Of a stretch of DNA of 8,327 nucleotides, positions 1-6,462 are shown piece after piece. The position numbers and the translations under genes were made by a program. Every line of letters starts with the position of its first letter. Position 1 is the first letter of the stretch. The DNA comes from an uncultured Eubacteriales bacterium (GTDB lineage: Bacteria; Bacillota; Clostridia; Christensenellales; Borkfalkiaceae), in contig UQZE01000092.1 of assembly GCA_900545325.1 (NCBI GenBank), forward strand, positions 1 through 8,327, given 5' to 3'. Under the pieces are notes generated by a model. That model worked only from the letters and a program-made list of their open reading frames with translations. It made no database searches and had not been told where the DNA came from.

Positions 1-1
1 G

Positions 2-1045
2 GGAAATTCGGTGCAGCAGTCTATCGTAACGAACGCCTATCGGCTTTCTTACGAACCCGAACCGATTTTTCTCACGGAAAGCCGCTATCGGAAAACGTAT
101 GCGGAAACATATTCCGAGGAGTATGCGGCGGGAACGTTGATGGAGGCGAATTACAAGCCTTGGGACGACAGCTATTCTGTCGGTAATCTGTTTGACGAAG
201 ACGAAACGAATTTCATTCACAGCGACAAAACGGATATAACGGAAGAAAATCCGTTTATCATAACCGCCGATTTGGGGCAAACCGCCGCCGTCAATACGTT
301 TACGATCTACGGCGAGCCTTCCAAAAAATACAATCCTAAAAACTTTTCGCTGTACGGAGGTCTTTCTCCCGATAATCTGAGCCTGATAGCGGAGGTGCGG
401 GACGCCGAGGTGTCCGATAATAAAACCGTGATTCGATTCCGCGAGAAAAACGTGCGGTACTATAAACTTATCGTTACGGATACTTATGCGAATACTCCGA
501 AGTATATTGCTTTCAGAAAAATGAATTTTTCTCTCGTTTACGACGGTTTCACCCGCCTTTCTCCCGACGACGGCAGAATCGTTTATAAAGGCAATTGGAA
601 AAAGACCGTGGCGTTTTCCTCTTTCGGGCATGTTCTTGAAGGCAGGAACAACGCGACCGCCGAATTTGGCTTTTACGGTTCGCAATTTGCGATTTATTCA
701 GAATTTTCCGACGTGTTCGGCGCTTTCGACATTGTGCTTGACGGAGAATATCTCGCGACGGTAAATCCTCGGGAAACGGAAGGTCCGGCATTTCTTTCCG
801 AACTCATGGAAGAAAAATGGCACAAAGTTGTTCTGTGCGGAAAGGAAGACGTGCCTTTCTGCGTAGAATCCGTTGCTTTGAAAACCTCCGCGCCGCAAGG
901 TTCGCCGGAAGATGTTCCCGAACCGTCTGACGGTATGAATAAAGCGCAGGTCGTTACGTTGGCGGCAATTATAGGCGGCATTGGCTTCGCAATAGTTGTA
1001 TTCGCTTTGGCCGCCCTGTATAAAAACAGAAAAAAACAAAAATAA
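2..1045 (+). CDS. Membrane-anchored surface protein with discoidin-like domain, 3' part only
   Basis: The frame is open to the left edge, so this is the C-terminal part of a longer protein. The GTG at 11 would give 344 residues but no signal peptide, so it is probably internal; numbering below starts there. Residues about 45-175 read as an F5/8 type C (discoidin-like) beta-sandwich: an LFDEDETNF segment, then PFIITADLGQ, NTFTIYG and RYYKLIVTDT. Residues about 182-292 form a second beta-sandwich with the pattern FGFYGSQFAIYS...GAFDIVLDGEY, typical of accessory modules in secreted glycan-active proteins. An acidic Pro-rich linker (293-309) leads to one hydrophobic helix (about 312-336) and a KNRKKQK tail, a stop-transfer anchor with no LPXTG motif. 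The inferred role is glycan or surface binding outside the cell; any catalytic domain lies upstream. A hairpin follows the stop. The domain assignment is good, the function uncertain. Confidence 0.8.
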   Translation, partial: GNSVQQSIVTNAYRLSYEPEPIFLTESRYRKTYAETYSEEYAAGTLMEANYKPWDDSYSVGNLFDEDETNFIHSDKTDITEENPFIITADLGQTAAVNTFTIYGEPSKKYNPKNFSLYGGLSPDNLSLIAEVRDAEVSDNKTVIRFREKNVRYYKLIVTDTYANTPKYIAFRKMNFSLVYDGFTRLSPDDGRIVYKGNWKKTVAFSSFGHVLEGRNNATAEFGFYGSQFAIYSEFSDVFGAFDIVLDGEYLATVNPRETEGPAFLSELMEEKWHKVVLCGKEDVPFCVESVALKTSAPQGSPEDVPEPSDGMNKAQVVTLAAIIGGIGFAIVVFALAALYKNRKKQK

Positions 1046-1060
1046 TAGCGGAATTTCCGT

Positions 1061-1094
1061 AAAGCTCACCGTAACCGCGGTGAGCTTTGTATTT
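1061..1094 (+). terminator. Hairpin terminator after the discoidin-like gene
   Basis: A perfect 11-bp stem (AAAGCTCACCG with CGGTGAGCTTT, 1061-1071 and 1078-1088) with a 6-nt loop lies 15 nt after the stop codon. The following tail (GTATTT) is only moderately T-rich, so termination may be partial. Confidence 0.65.
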
Positions 1095-1248
1095 CAGGCA
1101 TATTCCTGTTTCAAGAAAATCTTTCTTCTTCAAATAGGGAAACTCGGAGATTAAAATATTGTTTATCATAGGGATTTAAGGCCAAAAACAAGCATGTCGA
1201 TTTCGTACGCATATACATAACTAACCTTAAAAAGCGCATAATACCTTT

Positions 1249-2094
1249 ATGCTCTATCGTATGAAAAAAATCGCGGCCTGCATGCTCGCGGCATTATGTT
1301 TTTCCTGCGGCTGGGGGACTGCAAGGGGAGCTGCGGAGGAAAGAGACGAAACGCCTTTGCTGGTTCTCATGTATCATCAGCTTCTGCCGAAAGCGAAGTC
1401 CAAATATATCGTCGACCCCGAAATGCTGGAAAAAGACCTCGCTCTGCTGAAAGAAAGCGGGTATGCTTCCGTTACGTCGTCCGAGGTGATCGACTATGTG
1501 AATGCCGGGGGAACTCTGCCCGAAAAACCCGTTCTGATCACGTTTGACGACGGTCATTACAACAGCTGGTATTACGGAAAAGATATTCTCGAAAAGTACG
1601 GTTTTACCGCGCTGATATCGGTGATCGGCAGATATTCGGAAAACAGCACGGTCAACGGCACGGGCGGGCACGTCAATTATTCCTATCTGACATGGGAGGA
1701 GATCGAAAAAGCCGCCGCTTGCGGAACGTTCGAGATCGGCAATCATTCCTTCGACATGCACAACTATAAACCGCGTTTCGGCGCAAAACAAAAACAAGGA
1801 GAAAGCGACGAAGATTATGCCATTGCGTTAAAAAGAGATACGGAAAAGCTCCAAAACGTGTTATCTGAAAAATGCGGCGTGAAACCGAAAGTTTACGCTT
1901 TCCCGTTCGGCGCGTATAATTCGCTTACGAAACAGATTTTATCCGAAGAGGGGTTTTCCATGATGCTTACCTGCAACGAAGGCGTCAGCATAATAAAAAG
2001 AGGGGAACCGACCTGCCTTTATCAAGTTAAAAGATATAACCGCGGTTCCGCAGTCGATCTGAAAAAAATAATAAAAGAACAAAATGTAAGATAA
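1249..2094 (+). CDS. Exported polysaccharide deacetylase (NodB domain)
   Basis: It likely removes N-acetyl groups from a cell-surface or extracellular polysaccharide (peptidoglycan, poly-GlcNAc or similar). The N-terminus MKKIAACMLAALCFSC is a signal peptide; Cys20 follows a weak lipobox, so a lipoprotein is possible. Numbering from the ATG at 1249, the NodB motifs are intact: TFDDG at 98-102 (catalytic Asp100, metal-binding Asp101), HSFDMH at 166-171 (metal-binding His166 and His171) and AFPFGAYN at 217-224. The last has Ala where many family members carry Arg, as in poly-GlcNAc-type deacetylases. VLMYHQ at 39-44 also fits that branch. The start is unresolved: ATG at 1249 or, more likely from the signal peptide, ATG at 1261. 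Neither has a visible Shine-Dalgarno sequence. The gene stands alone between two terminators. The family call is confident; the substrate is unknown. Confidence 0.9.
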   Translation: MLYRMKKIAACMLAALCFSCGWGTARGAAEERDETPLLVLMYHQLLPKAKSKYIVDPEMLEKDLALLKESGYASVTSSEVIDYVNAGGTLPEKPVLITFDDGHYNSWYYGKDILEKYGFTALISVIGRYSENSTVNGTGGHVNYSYLTWEEIEKAAACGTFEIGNHSFDMHNYKPRFGAKQKQGESDEDYAIALKRDTEKLQNVLSEKCGVKPKVYAFPFGAYNSLTKQILSEEGFSMMLTCNEGVSIIKRGEPTCLYQVKRYNRGSAVDLKKIIKEQNVR

Positions 2095-2124
2095 ATTCGG
2101 AAACGGCCGGATTTATCTTTTTTT
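2089..2124 (+). terminator. Strong intrinsic terminator overlapping the deacetylase stop
   Basis: A 12-bp stem (2089-2100 with 2107-2118, containing one G-T pair) and a 6-nt loop end in an uninterrupted T run through 2124. The left arm contains the deacetylase TAA stop. It separates the deacetylase from the redox operon, whose -35 box begins 22 nt further on. Confidence 0.88.
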
Positions 2125-2145
2125 AATAAAAATTACAAACAGGTA

Positions 2146-2174
2146 TTGACAAAGATAAGTTTTTAATGTAATAT
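2146..2174 (+). promoter_or_regulatory. Consensus sigma-A promoter of the tetR-redox operon
   Basis: TTGACA at 2146-2151, a 17-nt spacer, and TAATAT at 2169-2174. The spacing is ideal and only one base departs from the two consensus hexamers. Transcription should begin near 2181, leaving a leader of about 40 nt before the tetR GTG. A promoter this strong suggests the operon is held off by a repressor and fires fully on derepression. Confidence 0.88.
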
Positions 2175-2191
2175 ATTAATTGATATATAAC
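2168..2191 (+). promoter_or_regulatory. Candidate TetR operator palindrome
   Basis: A 24-bp imperfect palindrome centred on AATT, with 10 of 12 base pairs symmetric: GT(A)ATATAT(T)AA and its mate. It covers the -10 box and the predicted start site, a classic position for repression by blocking RNA polymerase. The adjacent regulator belongs to the TetR family, which binds such palindromes, so autoregulation is the simplest reading. The AT-rich content lowers certainty slightly. Confidence 0.6.
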
Positions 2192-2207
2192 GAACAATAT
2201 ATAAAGT

Positions 2208-2213
2208 GAGGTG
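2208..2213 (+). promoter_or_regulatory. Ribosome binding site fixing the tetR GTG start
   Basis: GAGGTG lies 7 nt upstream of the GTG at 2221. No in-frame ATG occurs before codon 17, and starting there would delete the first helix of the DNA-binding domain. The GTG is therefore the start. Confidence 0.8.
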
Positions 2214-2220
2214 AAAAACG

Positions 2221-2778
2221 GTGCCGCCGAAACCGAAAGTAAGTAAAGAAGATATACTTTGCGGAGCGATGGATATCGTCCGCGAGGGCGGCGAAACCGC
2301 TTTGACGGCAAAGGCGCTCGCAGAAAAACTGCATTGTTCCACGCAGCCCGTTTTCTGGCATTACGTCAATATGGAGGAACTGCGGCGCGAAGTATTTGAC
2401 CGCGCGCTGTCCGTTTTCGGCGAAAATCTGAGACGGCAGCGGGCCTGTATTTCAAAATATATGGCGATAGGCTTAAATTATATACGGTTTGCAACCGAGG
2501 AACGCGGGCTTTTCAAACTGCTTTTCATGAGCGACTTCGGAAAGACGGATATAATCGGAGCGGATGTGGAAATGGAATATATTCTCGACGTCATGGCGGA
2601 ATCGGAAAATATAAAAGGCGAAGAGGCCAAAAAGATCTATCGGGAAATGTGGATTTTTTCACACGGGATAGCGACAATGATCGCTACGGGGGCGGCGCGG
2701 TTTTCTGAAAAAGAGATAAGTTCAATGCTCGGCGATGTTTTCCGCGGGCTCGTAAAAAATTTAAAAGAAAAGGAGTGA
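2221..2778 (+). CDS. TetR/AcrR-family repressor with WHG-like ligand domain
   Basis: A cytoplasmic DNA-binding regulator of 185 residues, the usual TetR length. The helix-turn-helix spans about residues 8-55: SKEDILCGAMDIV, then ALTAKALAEKLHCS and the recognition helix with FWHYVNMEEL. The C-terminal ligand-binding region carries WIFSHG at 144-149 and a final amphipathic helix, resembling the WHG class of TetR C-terminal domains. It is the first gene of the operon, starts with GTG, and is 3 nt from the flavoenzyme gene, whose ribosome site overlaps its last codons. The inferred job is to repress its own operon through the palindrome at 2168-2191 and release on binding a small hydrophobic ligand, plausibly the flavoenzyme's substrate. 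The ligand cannot be read from sequence. Confidence 0.9.
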   Translation: MPPKPKVSKEDILCGAMDIVREGGETALTAKALAEKLHCSTQPVFWHYVNMEELRREVFDRALSVFGENLRRQRACISKYMAIGLNYIRFATEERGLFKLLFMSDFGKTDIIGADVEMEYILDVMAESENIKGEEAKKIYREMWIFSHGIATMIATGAARFSEKEISSMLGDVFRGLVKNLKEKE

Positions 2779-2781
2779 AAC
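2769..2781 (+). promoter_or_regulatory. Ribosome site of the flavoenzyme gene inside the tetR end
   Basis: AAAGGAG (2769-2775) abuts the tetR TGA (2776-2778), with the next ATG at 2782. Ribosomes finishing tetR are delivered directly to the next start, indicating translational coupling. Confidence 0.8.
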
Positions 2782-4308
2782 ATGAAAAAGTACGATGCTG
2801 TAGTGATCGGCGCCGGAAACGGCGGGCTGACCGCGGCGGTGCGGCTTGCGCAAAGCGGTGCGAAAACGCTGCTTGTGGAAAAGCACAATCTGCCCGGCGG
2901 GTTTGCCACGAGTTTCCGCCGCGGACGATTCGAGTTCGAAGCGTCTTTGCACGAACTGAACGATTTCGGTCCGCCAGACAACGCGGGGGATTTGCGCGTC
3001 CTCTTCGACGAACTGGGCGTAACCGATAAGATCGAATGGACGGAAATTCCCGACGCATACCGCGTGATTTCCCGCGCGGAAAAACTCGACGCTTCCATGC
3101 CGCTTGGGGTGAACGCATTTATCTCGAAAATGGAAAAATACGTTCCCGGCAGCCGAAAATCGATGCAGAAATTTTTCGATCTTGCGGAGGAAATCCGCCT
3201 TGCGCAGGAATACAGTTCTTCCGTAAACGGCAAGACCGATCCGAAATATATGGTCGAACACTACGGCAATTTCGTGCGCTGCGGCTCCTATTCCGTCAAC
3301 GAAGTTTTGAAAGCTTTGAAAATGCCGAAAAAAGCCGTACACATTCTCAATGCGTACTGGTGTTATCTCGGCGCGCATTGCGACGATTTGAGTTTTCTGC
3401 ACTATGCTTCCATGGTCAACAGATATATCCGCCGAGGAATCCTTATGCCCAAAATGCGCTCGCATGAAATATCTCTGGCCTTTACGGAACGTATTCGGGA
3501 ACTCGGCGGCGACGTGCTATTCAATACAGAGGCCGTCAGGATATTGACGGATAAGTCGGACGGCGGCGTAAACGGCGTGGTATTGGACGACGGTACGGAA
3601 ATCGCCGTGCGCCATGTGATTGCGAACTGTGCGCCGCATCTCGTATTCGGAAAAATGATGGATAAAGTTCCGGAGGAGGAAATCCGCGCTGCCAACGCGC
3701 GCAAATTCTCGGGCAGAGGATTCACCATGTTTTTGGGGCTTGACGCGAGCGCGGACGATTTGGGGATAGAAAATCACAATTATTTTCTGTACGATACGAT
3801 GGATACCGCGGCGCAGTATGAAAAGATGCGTACGATCCGCGACAACAACGTTCAGGCGACTGTCTGCCTTAACCGCGCATATCCCGAATGTTCCCCTGAA
3901 AATACCTGTATGATGTATTTTACCACTCTGTATATGTCCGACGATTGGGGAAACGTAAAAGCGGAGGATTATTATAAAACGAAAAACTATGTCGCAAATA
4001 AGATGATCGACCGTTTTGAGCAGGATACAGGCGCAAAACTGCGCGGACACATAGAAGAGATTTCCGTTGCGACGCCTATGACTTACGCAAGATACTGCGG
4101 GCATCCTCAAGGCGTGATATACGGCTACGAATCTCAGTATTGGGACGGTTTGATGCCCCGTTTGCAAATGATGGACGAAGATCATAAGATCCGAGGTCTG
4201 CGCTTTGCCGGCGGTTATGCAATGAGATTATCCGGTTTTTCTAGCGCGTATTTTTCGGGCGATATTTCCGGGCGGCAAACGGTCGGCGATATAAAAAAGG
4301 AGGGGTGA
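2782..4308 (+). CDS. FAD-dependent phytoene desaturase/retinol saturase-like oxidoreductase
   Basis: A 508-residue flavoenzyme of the CrtI/COG1233 type, close to the family's usual length. The N-terminal Rossmann motif is GAGNGG (10-15), with Glu33 ending strand 2 to bind the FAD ribose, followed by LPGGFATSFRRGRFEFEASL (37-56), the second FAD-contacting signature. The C-terminal signature GLRFAGG...SGFSSAYFSGDISG (472-497) matches the FAD-binding end of CrtI-like proteins. Relatives desaturate, isomerise or saturate conjugated polyenes and other lipids. Here no carotenoid synthesis genes are present (no phytoene synthase in view), and the partner gene encodes a NAD(P)H reductase with a ferredoxin domain, which favours a reductive (saturase) reaction on an unsaturated lipid, isoprenoid or xenobiotic. 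That direction is inference. It is tightly coupled to tetR upstream and to the reductase downstream, 3 nt on each side. Confidence 0.88.
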   Translation: MKKYDAVVIGAGNGGLTAAVRLAQSGAKTLLVEKHNLPGGFATSFRRGRFEFEASLHELNDFGPPDNAGDLRVLFDELGVTDKIEWTEIPDAYRVISRAEKLDASMPLGVNAFISKMEKYVPGSRKSMQKFFDLAEEIRLAQEYSSSVNGKTDPKYMVEHYGNFVRCGSYSVNEVLKALKMPKKAVHILNAYWCYLGAHCDDLSFLHYASMVNRYIRRGILMPKMRSHEISLAFTERIRELGGDVLFNTEAVRILTDKSDGGVNGVVLDDGTEIAVRHVIANCAPHLVFGKMMDKVPEEEIRAANARKFSGRGFTMFLGLDASADDLGIENHNYFLYDTMDTAAQYEKMRTIRDNNVQATVCLNRAYPECSPENTCMMYFTTLYMSDDWGNVKAEDYYKTKNYVANKMIDRFEQDTGAKLRGHIEEISVATPMTYARYCGHPQGVIYGYESQYWDGLMPRLQMMDEDHKIRGLRFAGGYAMRLSGFSSAYFSGDISGRQTVGDIKKEG

Positions 4309-4311
4309 AAA
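4297..4311 (+). promoter_or_regulatory. Ribosome site of the reductase gene inside the flavoenzyme end
   Basis: AAGGAGGGG (4297-4305) precedes the flavoenzyme TGA (4306-4308), and the next ATG is at 4312. The arrangement repeats that at the tetR junction and implies roughly matched synthesis of the two redox proteins. Confidence 0.85.
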
Positions 4312-5457
4312 ATGGCATTTAAGTTTAAAAAACAGGTTTTCGGTTTTATGGATTTGCTGCGTTTCAAAAAAATGGTGCCGAAACGCCGTGAAAAACTCAA
4401 ATCGGGTTCGTCTAAACCGTTGCCCGTAACGTATCGGGTAAACGAAACGGCCAAAATTCTCCATCCGGGATACAGAACGGCGAAACTTGCCGAAATAAAA
4501 CAAAATACCGCCGATACAAAAACATTTGTGTTCGATACGGGAAAATCCTTTTATTTTCGCGCAGGGCAGTATGTAACGCTCGGCTGTAAAGTCGGCGAAA
4601 GCGAAGTTTCCCGCCCGTATGCGATCTCTTCTTCGCCTAAGGAGGCATTGAAAGGCAGATTAGCGCTTACTGTAAAAAAGAGCGGTTTTTTCAGCGGGTA
4701 TCTTTTCGATAACGCCGCGGTCGGCGGCGAGTTTACCATAGGCGATCCGTCGGGAGATTTTTATTACGAACCCGTTAAGGACGCCGCGCACGTCGTCGCG
4801 CTTGCGGGCGGCAGCGGGATCACGCCTTTTTACAGTATGGCGCAGGCAATCGCCGACGGCACGGAGGATTTCAAGCTGACGATCATATACGGCGCCAAAA
4901 AGGAAAACGAACTCATTTTTAAAACAGAACTCGATAAGTTGGTTTCGGAAAAAATCAAATTGGTTTATGTTCTGAGCGACGAAGTAAAAGAAGGATACGA
5001 ACACGGTTTTATCGGCGCGGAAATTATTAAAAAATACGCGGAAGGGGATTTTACCGTAATGATGTGCGGGCCTGCGGCGATGTATGCGTTTGCGGATAAA
5101 GAACTTACGGCATTTCGACTGCCCCTGCGCAGGATCAAAAAAGAAGCGAACTGTGCGGGCTTACGCGATGTGAAAGAACAGAAGTTCCGCCTTACGGTTA
5201 GGATCGGTTTCGATACGTTTAACGTACCCGCCGATTCGAGGGAGACCGTTTTGACGGCAATGGAGCGGGGCGGCCTGCGCGTCCCGTCAAAATGCCGTGC
5301 AGGCGGCTGCGGATTCTGCCACAGCAAACTCGTATCGGGAAAGTTTTCAATAGTGGGCGCGGATAAACGAAGGCTGGCGGACGAAAAATTCGGCTATTTC
5401 CATCCATGCTGCAGCTACCCCGATTCGGACATGGAACTTATCGTACCCAAAGTATAA
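4312..5457 (+). CDS. NAD(P)H:FAD reductase with C-terminal 2Fe-2S ferredoxin domain
   Basis: A 381-residue electron-transfer protein. Domains in order: a basic, partly amphipathic N-terminal extension (about 1-55); an FAD-binding beta-barrel (56-155) with RPYAISSS (101-108); a NAD(P)-binding domain with GGSGITPF (166-173) and CGP (252-254); and a plant-type ferredoxin domain (about 291-381) with Cys328, Cys333, Cys336 and Cys366, in the canonical C-x4-C-x2-C-x29-C spacing. All expected cofactor motifs are intact. The protein should move electrons from NAD(P)H through FAD to 2Fe-2S and then to a partner. Its coupling to the upstream flavoenzyme makes that enzyme the obvious acceptor, though the pairing is inferred. 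The order of domains resembles Hcr, VanB-like and hydroxylase/desaturase reductases, so it could serve another acceptor. It is the last gene before a terminator. Confidence 0.93.
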   Translation: MAFKFKKQVFGFMDLLRFKKMVPKRREKLKSGSSKPLPVTYRVNETAKILHPGYRTAKLAEIKQNTADTKTFVFDTGKSFYFRAGQYVTLGCKVGESEVSRPYAISSSPKEALKGRLALTVKKSGFFSGYLFDNAAVGGEFTIGDPSGDFYYEPVKDAAHVVALAGGSGITPFYSMAQAIADGTEDFKLTIIYGAKKENELIFKTELDKLVSEKIKLVYVLSDEVKEGYEHGFIGAEIIKKYAEGDFTVMMCGPAAMYAFADKELTAFRLPLRRIKKEANCAGLRDVKEQKFRLTVRIGFDTFNVPADSRETVLTAMERGGLRVPSKCRAGGCGFCHSKLVSGKFSIVGADKRRLADEKFGYFHPCCSYPDSDMELIVPKV

Positions 5458-5478
5458 AATTTTGAAACAAGAGACACG

Positions 5479-5511
5479 AAAAGCCAAGCGCATTTTGCAC
5501 TTGGCTTTTTT
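5479..5511 (+). terminator. Intrinsic terminator closing the redox operon
   Basis: A 10-bp stem, AAAAGCCAAG (5479-5488) with CTTGGCTTTT (5500-5509), with a small inner GCA/TGC helix and a T6 run ending at 5511. It lies 21 nt after the reductase stop. Confidence 0.92.
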
Positions 5512-5513
5512 GA

Positions 5514-6179
5514 TACATAAAAAATTCTTTATCCGTTGAAAAAGCTGCTGCATTCGGCGAAACAGTAGTAAAGGAAAGTATTATTATCGGAACGGCGCCG
5601 GACAAGACGGTTTACATCCGCGGTGAGAAATTCGATCCTGCGGGCATGGAGCTTATTCTTATTTGGTCGGACGGTTCGAGAGAGATGATTGCGGAAGGGT
5701 ATAAAGTGTTGACGACGGGTGCGCTCAGCGAAACGTCGCGTACCGTAAAGATCGGATATGAAAACCTTACTACGCAGATGAACGTTACCGTCAATAAACC
5801 TGCGGTCGTTTCAATCTCGGTCAAAAACATGCCCAATCTCGACAATTATGAAGTGGGCGATATTTTCTCTACCGCAGGATTGGTGCTTGACGTAACGTAT
5901 GCGGACGGGATCACAGAACCTCTTTACAGCGGCTATACGGTAACTTCGGCGCCTTTCGTTCTCGGTGAGAATACCGTTACGGTAGAATACGGCGGACAGA
6001 GTTTGACACTTACCGTCACGGTCGGCAATGGTGAAGAAAAACCCGGAGAAACTGATAAAACGGATGATAAAGGTTGTTCTTGTAAATCGAGCGCGGTAGC
6101 GGCTATGCCTGTTTTGGCGATTCTAACCGTTGGCACAGGCGTTTGGTTGTTATTGAAAAAACGTCGCGAAAGCAAATAA
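5514..6179 (+). pseudogene. 3' remnant of a surface protein with Ig-like repeats and Cys-type C-terminal anchor
   Basis: The frame opens at 5514, but no ATG, GTG or TTG appears in it until the ATG at 5646, which lies inside the first Ig-like domain and has no ribosome site. The first domain clearly begins near 5577 (SIIIGTAPDKTVYIRGEKF). Two tandem bacterial Ig-like repeats (Big_3 type) follow: about 5577-5798 and 5811-6029, each with a GE/GD-F...AG-L/M...DG pattern. Then come a charged linker, GCSCKSS, one hydrophobic helix and a KKRRESK tail. No signal peptide exists, so the product could not be exported as it stands. The simplest reading is a gene that lost its 5' end, perhaps when the redox operon or another segment was joined here. 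If translated from 5646 it would be a 177-residue fragment. Its own terminator survives downstream. Confidence 0.7.
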
Positions 6180-6231
6180 AAAAGTGGCTTGAGAAAGAGA
6201 AATACATTTTACATTGCGAAAAAGCACGAAG

Positions 6232-6260
6232 AGACCGACGAAAAAGTCGGTCTTTTTTTT
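6232..6260 (+). terminator. Strong intrinsic terminator after the Ig-like remnant
   Basis: A perfect 8-bp stem, AGACCGAC (6232-6239) with GTCGGTCT (6246-6253), loop GAAAAA, then a T run to 6260. It lies 52 nt after the remnant's stop. Confidence 0.93.
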
Positions 6261-6305
6261 GGGCGAAAACGGGGCGAATTTTCGTGTGTAAGTCATTTGT
6301 GAATA

Positions 6306-6346
6306 TAAAAAAAGACGGCGCATAATTGTATGTTATGCGCCGTTTT
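6306..6346 (-). terminator. Bidirectional hairpin terminator, mainly for the minus strand
   Basis: A perfect 11-bp stem (6315-6325 with 6333-6343) and a 7-nt loop. On the minus strand it is followed by C and seven T (6313-6307); on the plus strand by TTTT (6343-6346). The minus-strand tail is the better one, and a strong minus-strand promoter lies about 30 nt before it. Its inner arm and loop coincide with one arm of the 17-bp inverted repeat. Confidence 0.85.
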
Positions 6347-6371
6347 AAGTAAAAGGAATACCCGTCAAGAT
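6307..6371 (-). ncRNA. Predicted small RNA of about 65 nt
   Basis: The minus-strand promoter at 6406-6378 should start transcription near 6371, and the terminator above should end it near 6307. The RNA would have about 28 unpaired nucleotides, including UAUUCCUUUUACUU, followed by the terminator hairpin. The pyrimidine-rich UUCCUUUU is complementary to purine-rich ribosome sites, a common seed type in Firmicute sRNAs. No ribosome site or credible reading frame exists inside it. It matches no RNA family I recognise. It could instead be a decayed promoter-terminator pair left by a lost gene, or an idle transcript. Confidence 0.4.
6326..6342 (+). repeat. Left arm of a 17-bp perfect inverted repeat
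   Basis: TTGTATGTTATGCGCCG, the exact reverse complement of 6517-6533. It is also the loop and inner arm of the minus-strand terminator. The four bases outside it (6322-6325) are ATAA, the same four as outside the right arm. Confidence 0.9.
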
Positions 6372-6377
6372 ATACAC

Positions 6378-6406
6378 ATTATACCACGTAACAAAGGGCA
6401 AGTCAA
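6378..6406 (-). promoter_or_regulatory. Strong extended -10 promoter on the minus strand
   Basis: Read on the minus strand: TTGACT (6406-6401), a 17-nt spacer, TATAAT (6383-6378), with TGG directly before the -10 giving an extended -10 element, and an A/T-rich stretch upstream of the -35. This is the best promoter match in the window, yet it drives no protein gene: the next thing downstream is a terminator. Confidence 0.8.
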
Positions 6407-6462
6407 ATTTATTTAATAGGAATATACAAAAGGATAAAATATTTCAAAACAAAATAACAAAT

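Noticed and set aside
1235..1243. GCGCATAAT upstream of the deacetylase resembles part of the 17-bp inverted repeat
   Set aside because: Only eight or nine bases match and the flanks differ, which chance can explain in 8 kb.
1089..1248. Search for a riboswitch or sigma-A promoter before the deacetylase
   Set aside because: Only small hairpins (such as CAGG/CCTG near 1095 and AAGAAA/TTTCTT near 1112) and no paired -35/-10 boxes at good spacing were found.
2637..3465. Minus-strand open frames of 198 and 234 codons opposite the flavoenzyme
   Set aside because: They are antisense to an intact flavoenzyme with full cofactor signatures, and no domain or start signal was seen.
6347..6369. Possible seven-codon leader peptide (TTG...TAA) inside the predicted small RNA
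   Set aside because: It has no ribosome site and a near-leaderless TTG start, and no downstream biosynthetic gene exists for attenuation.
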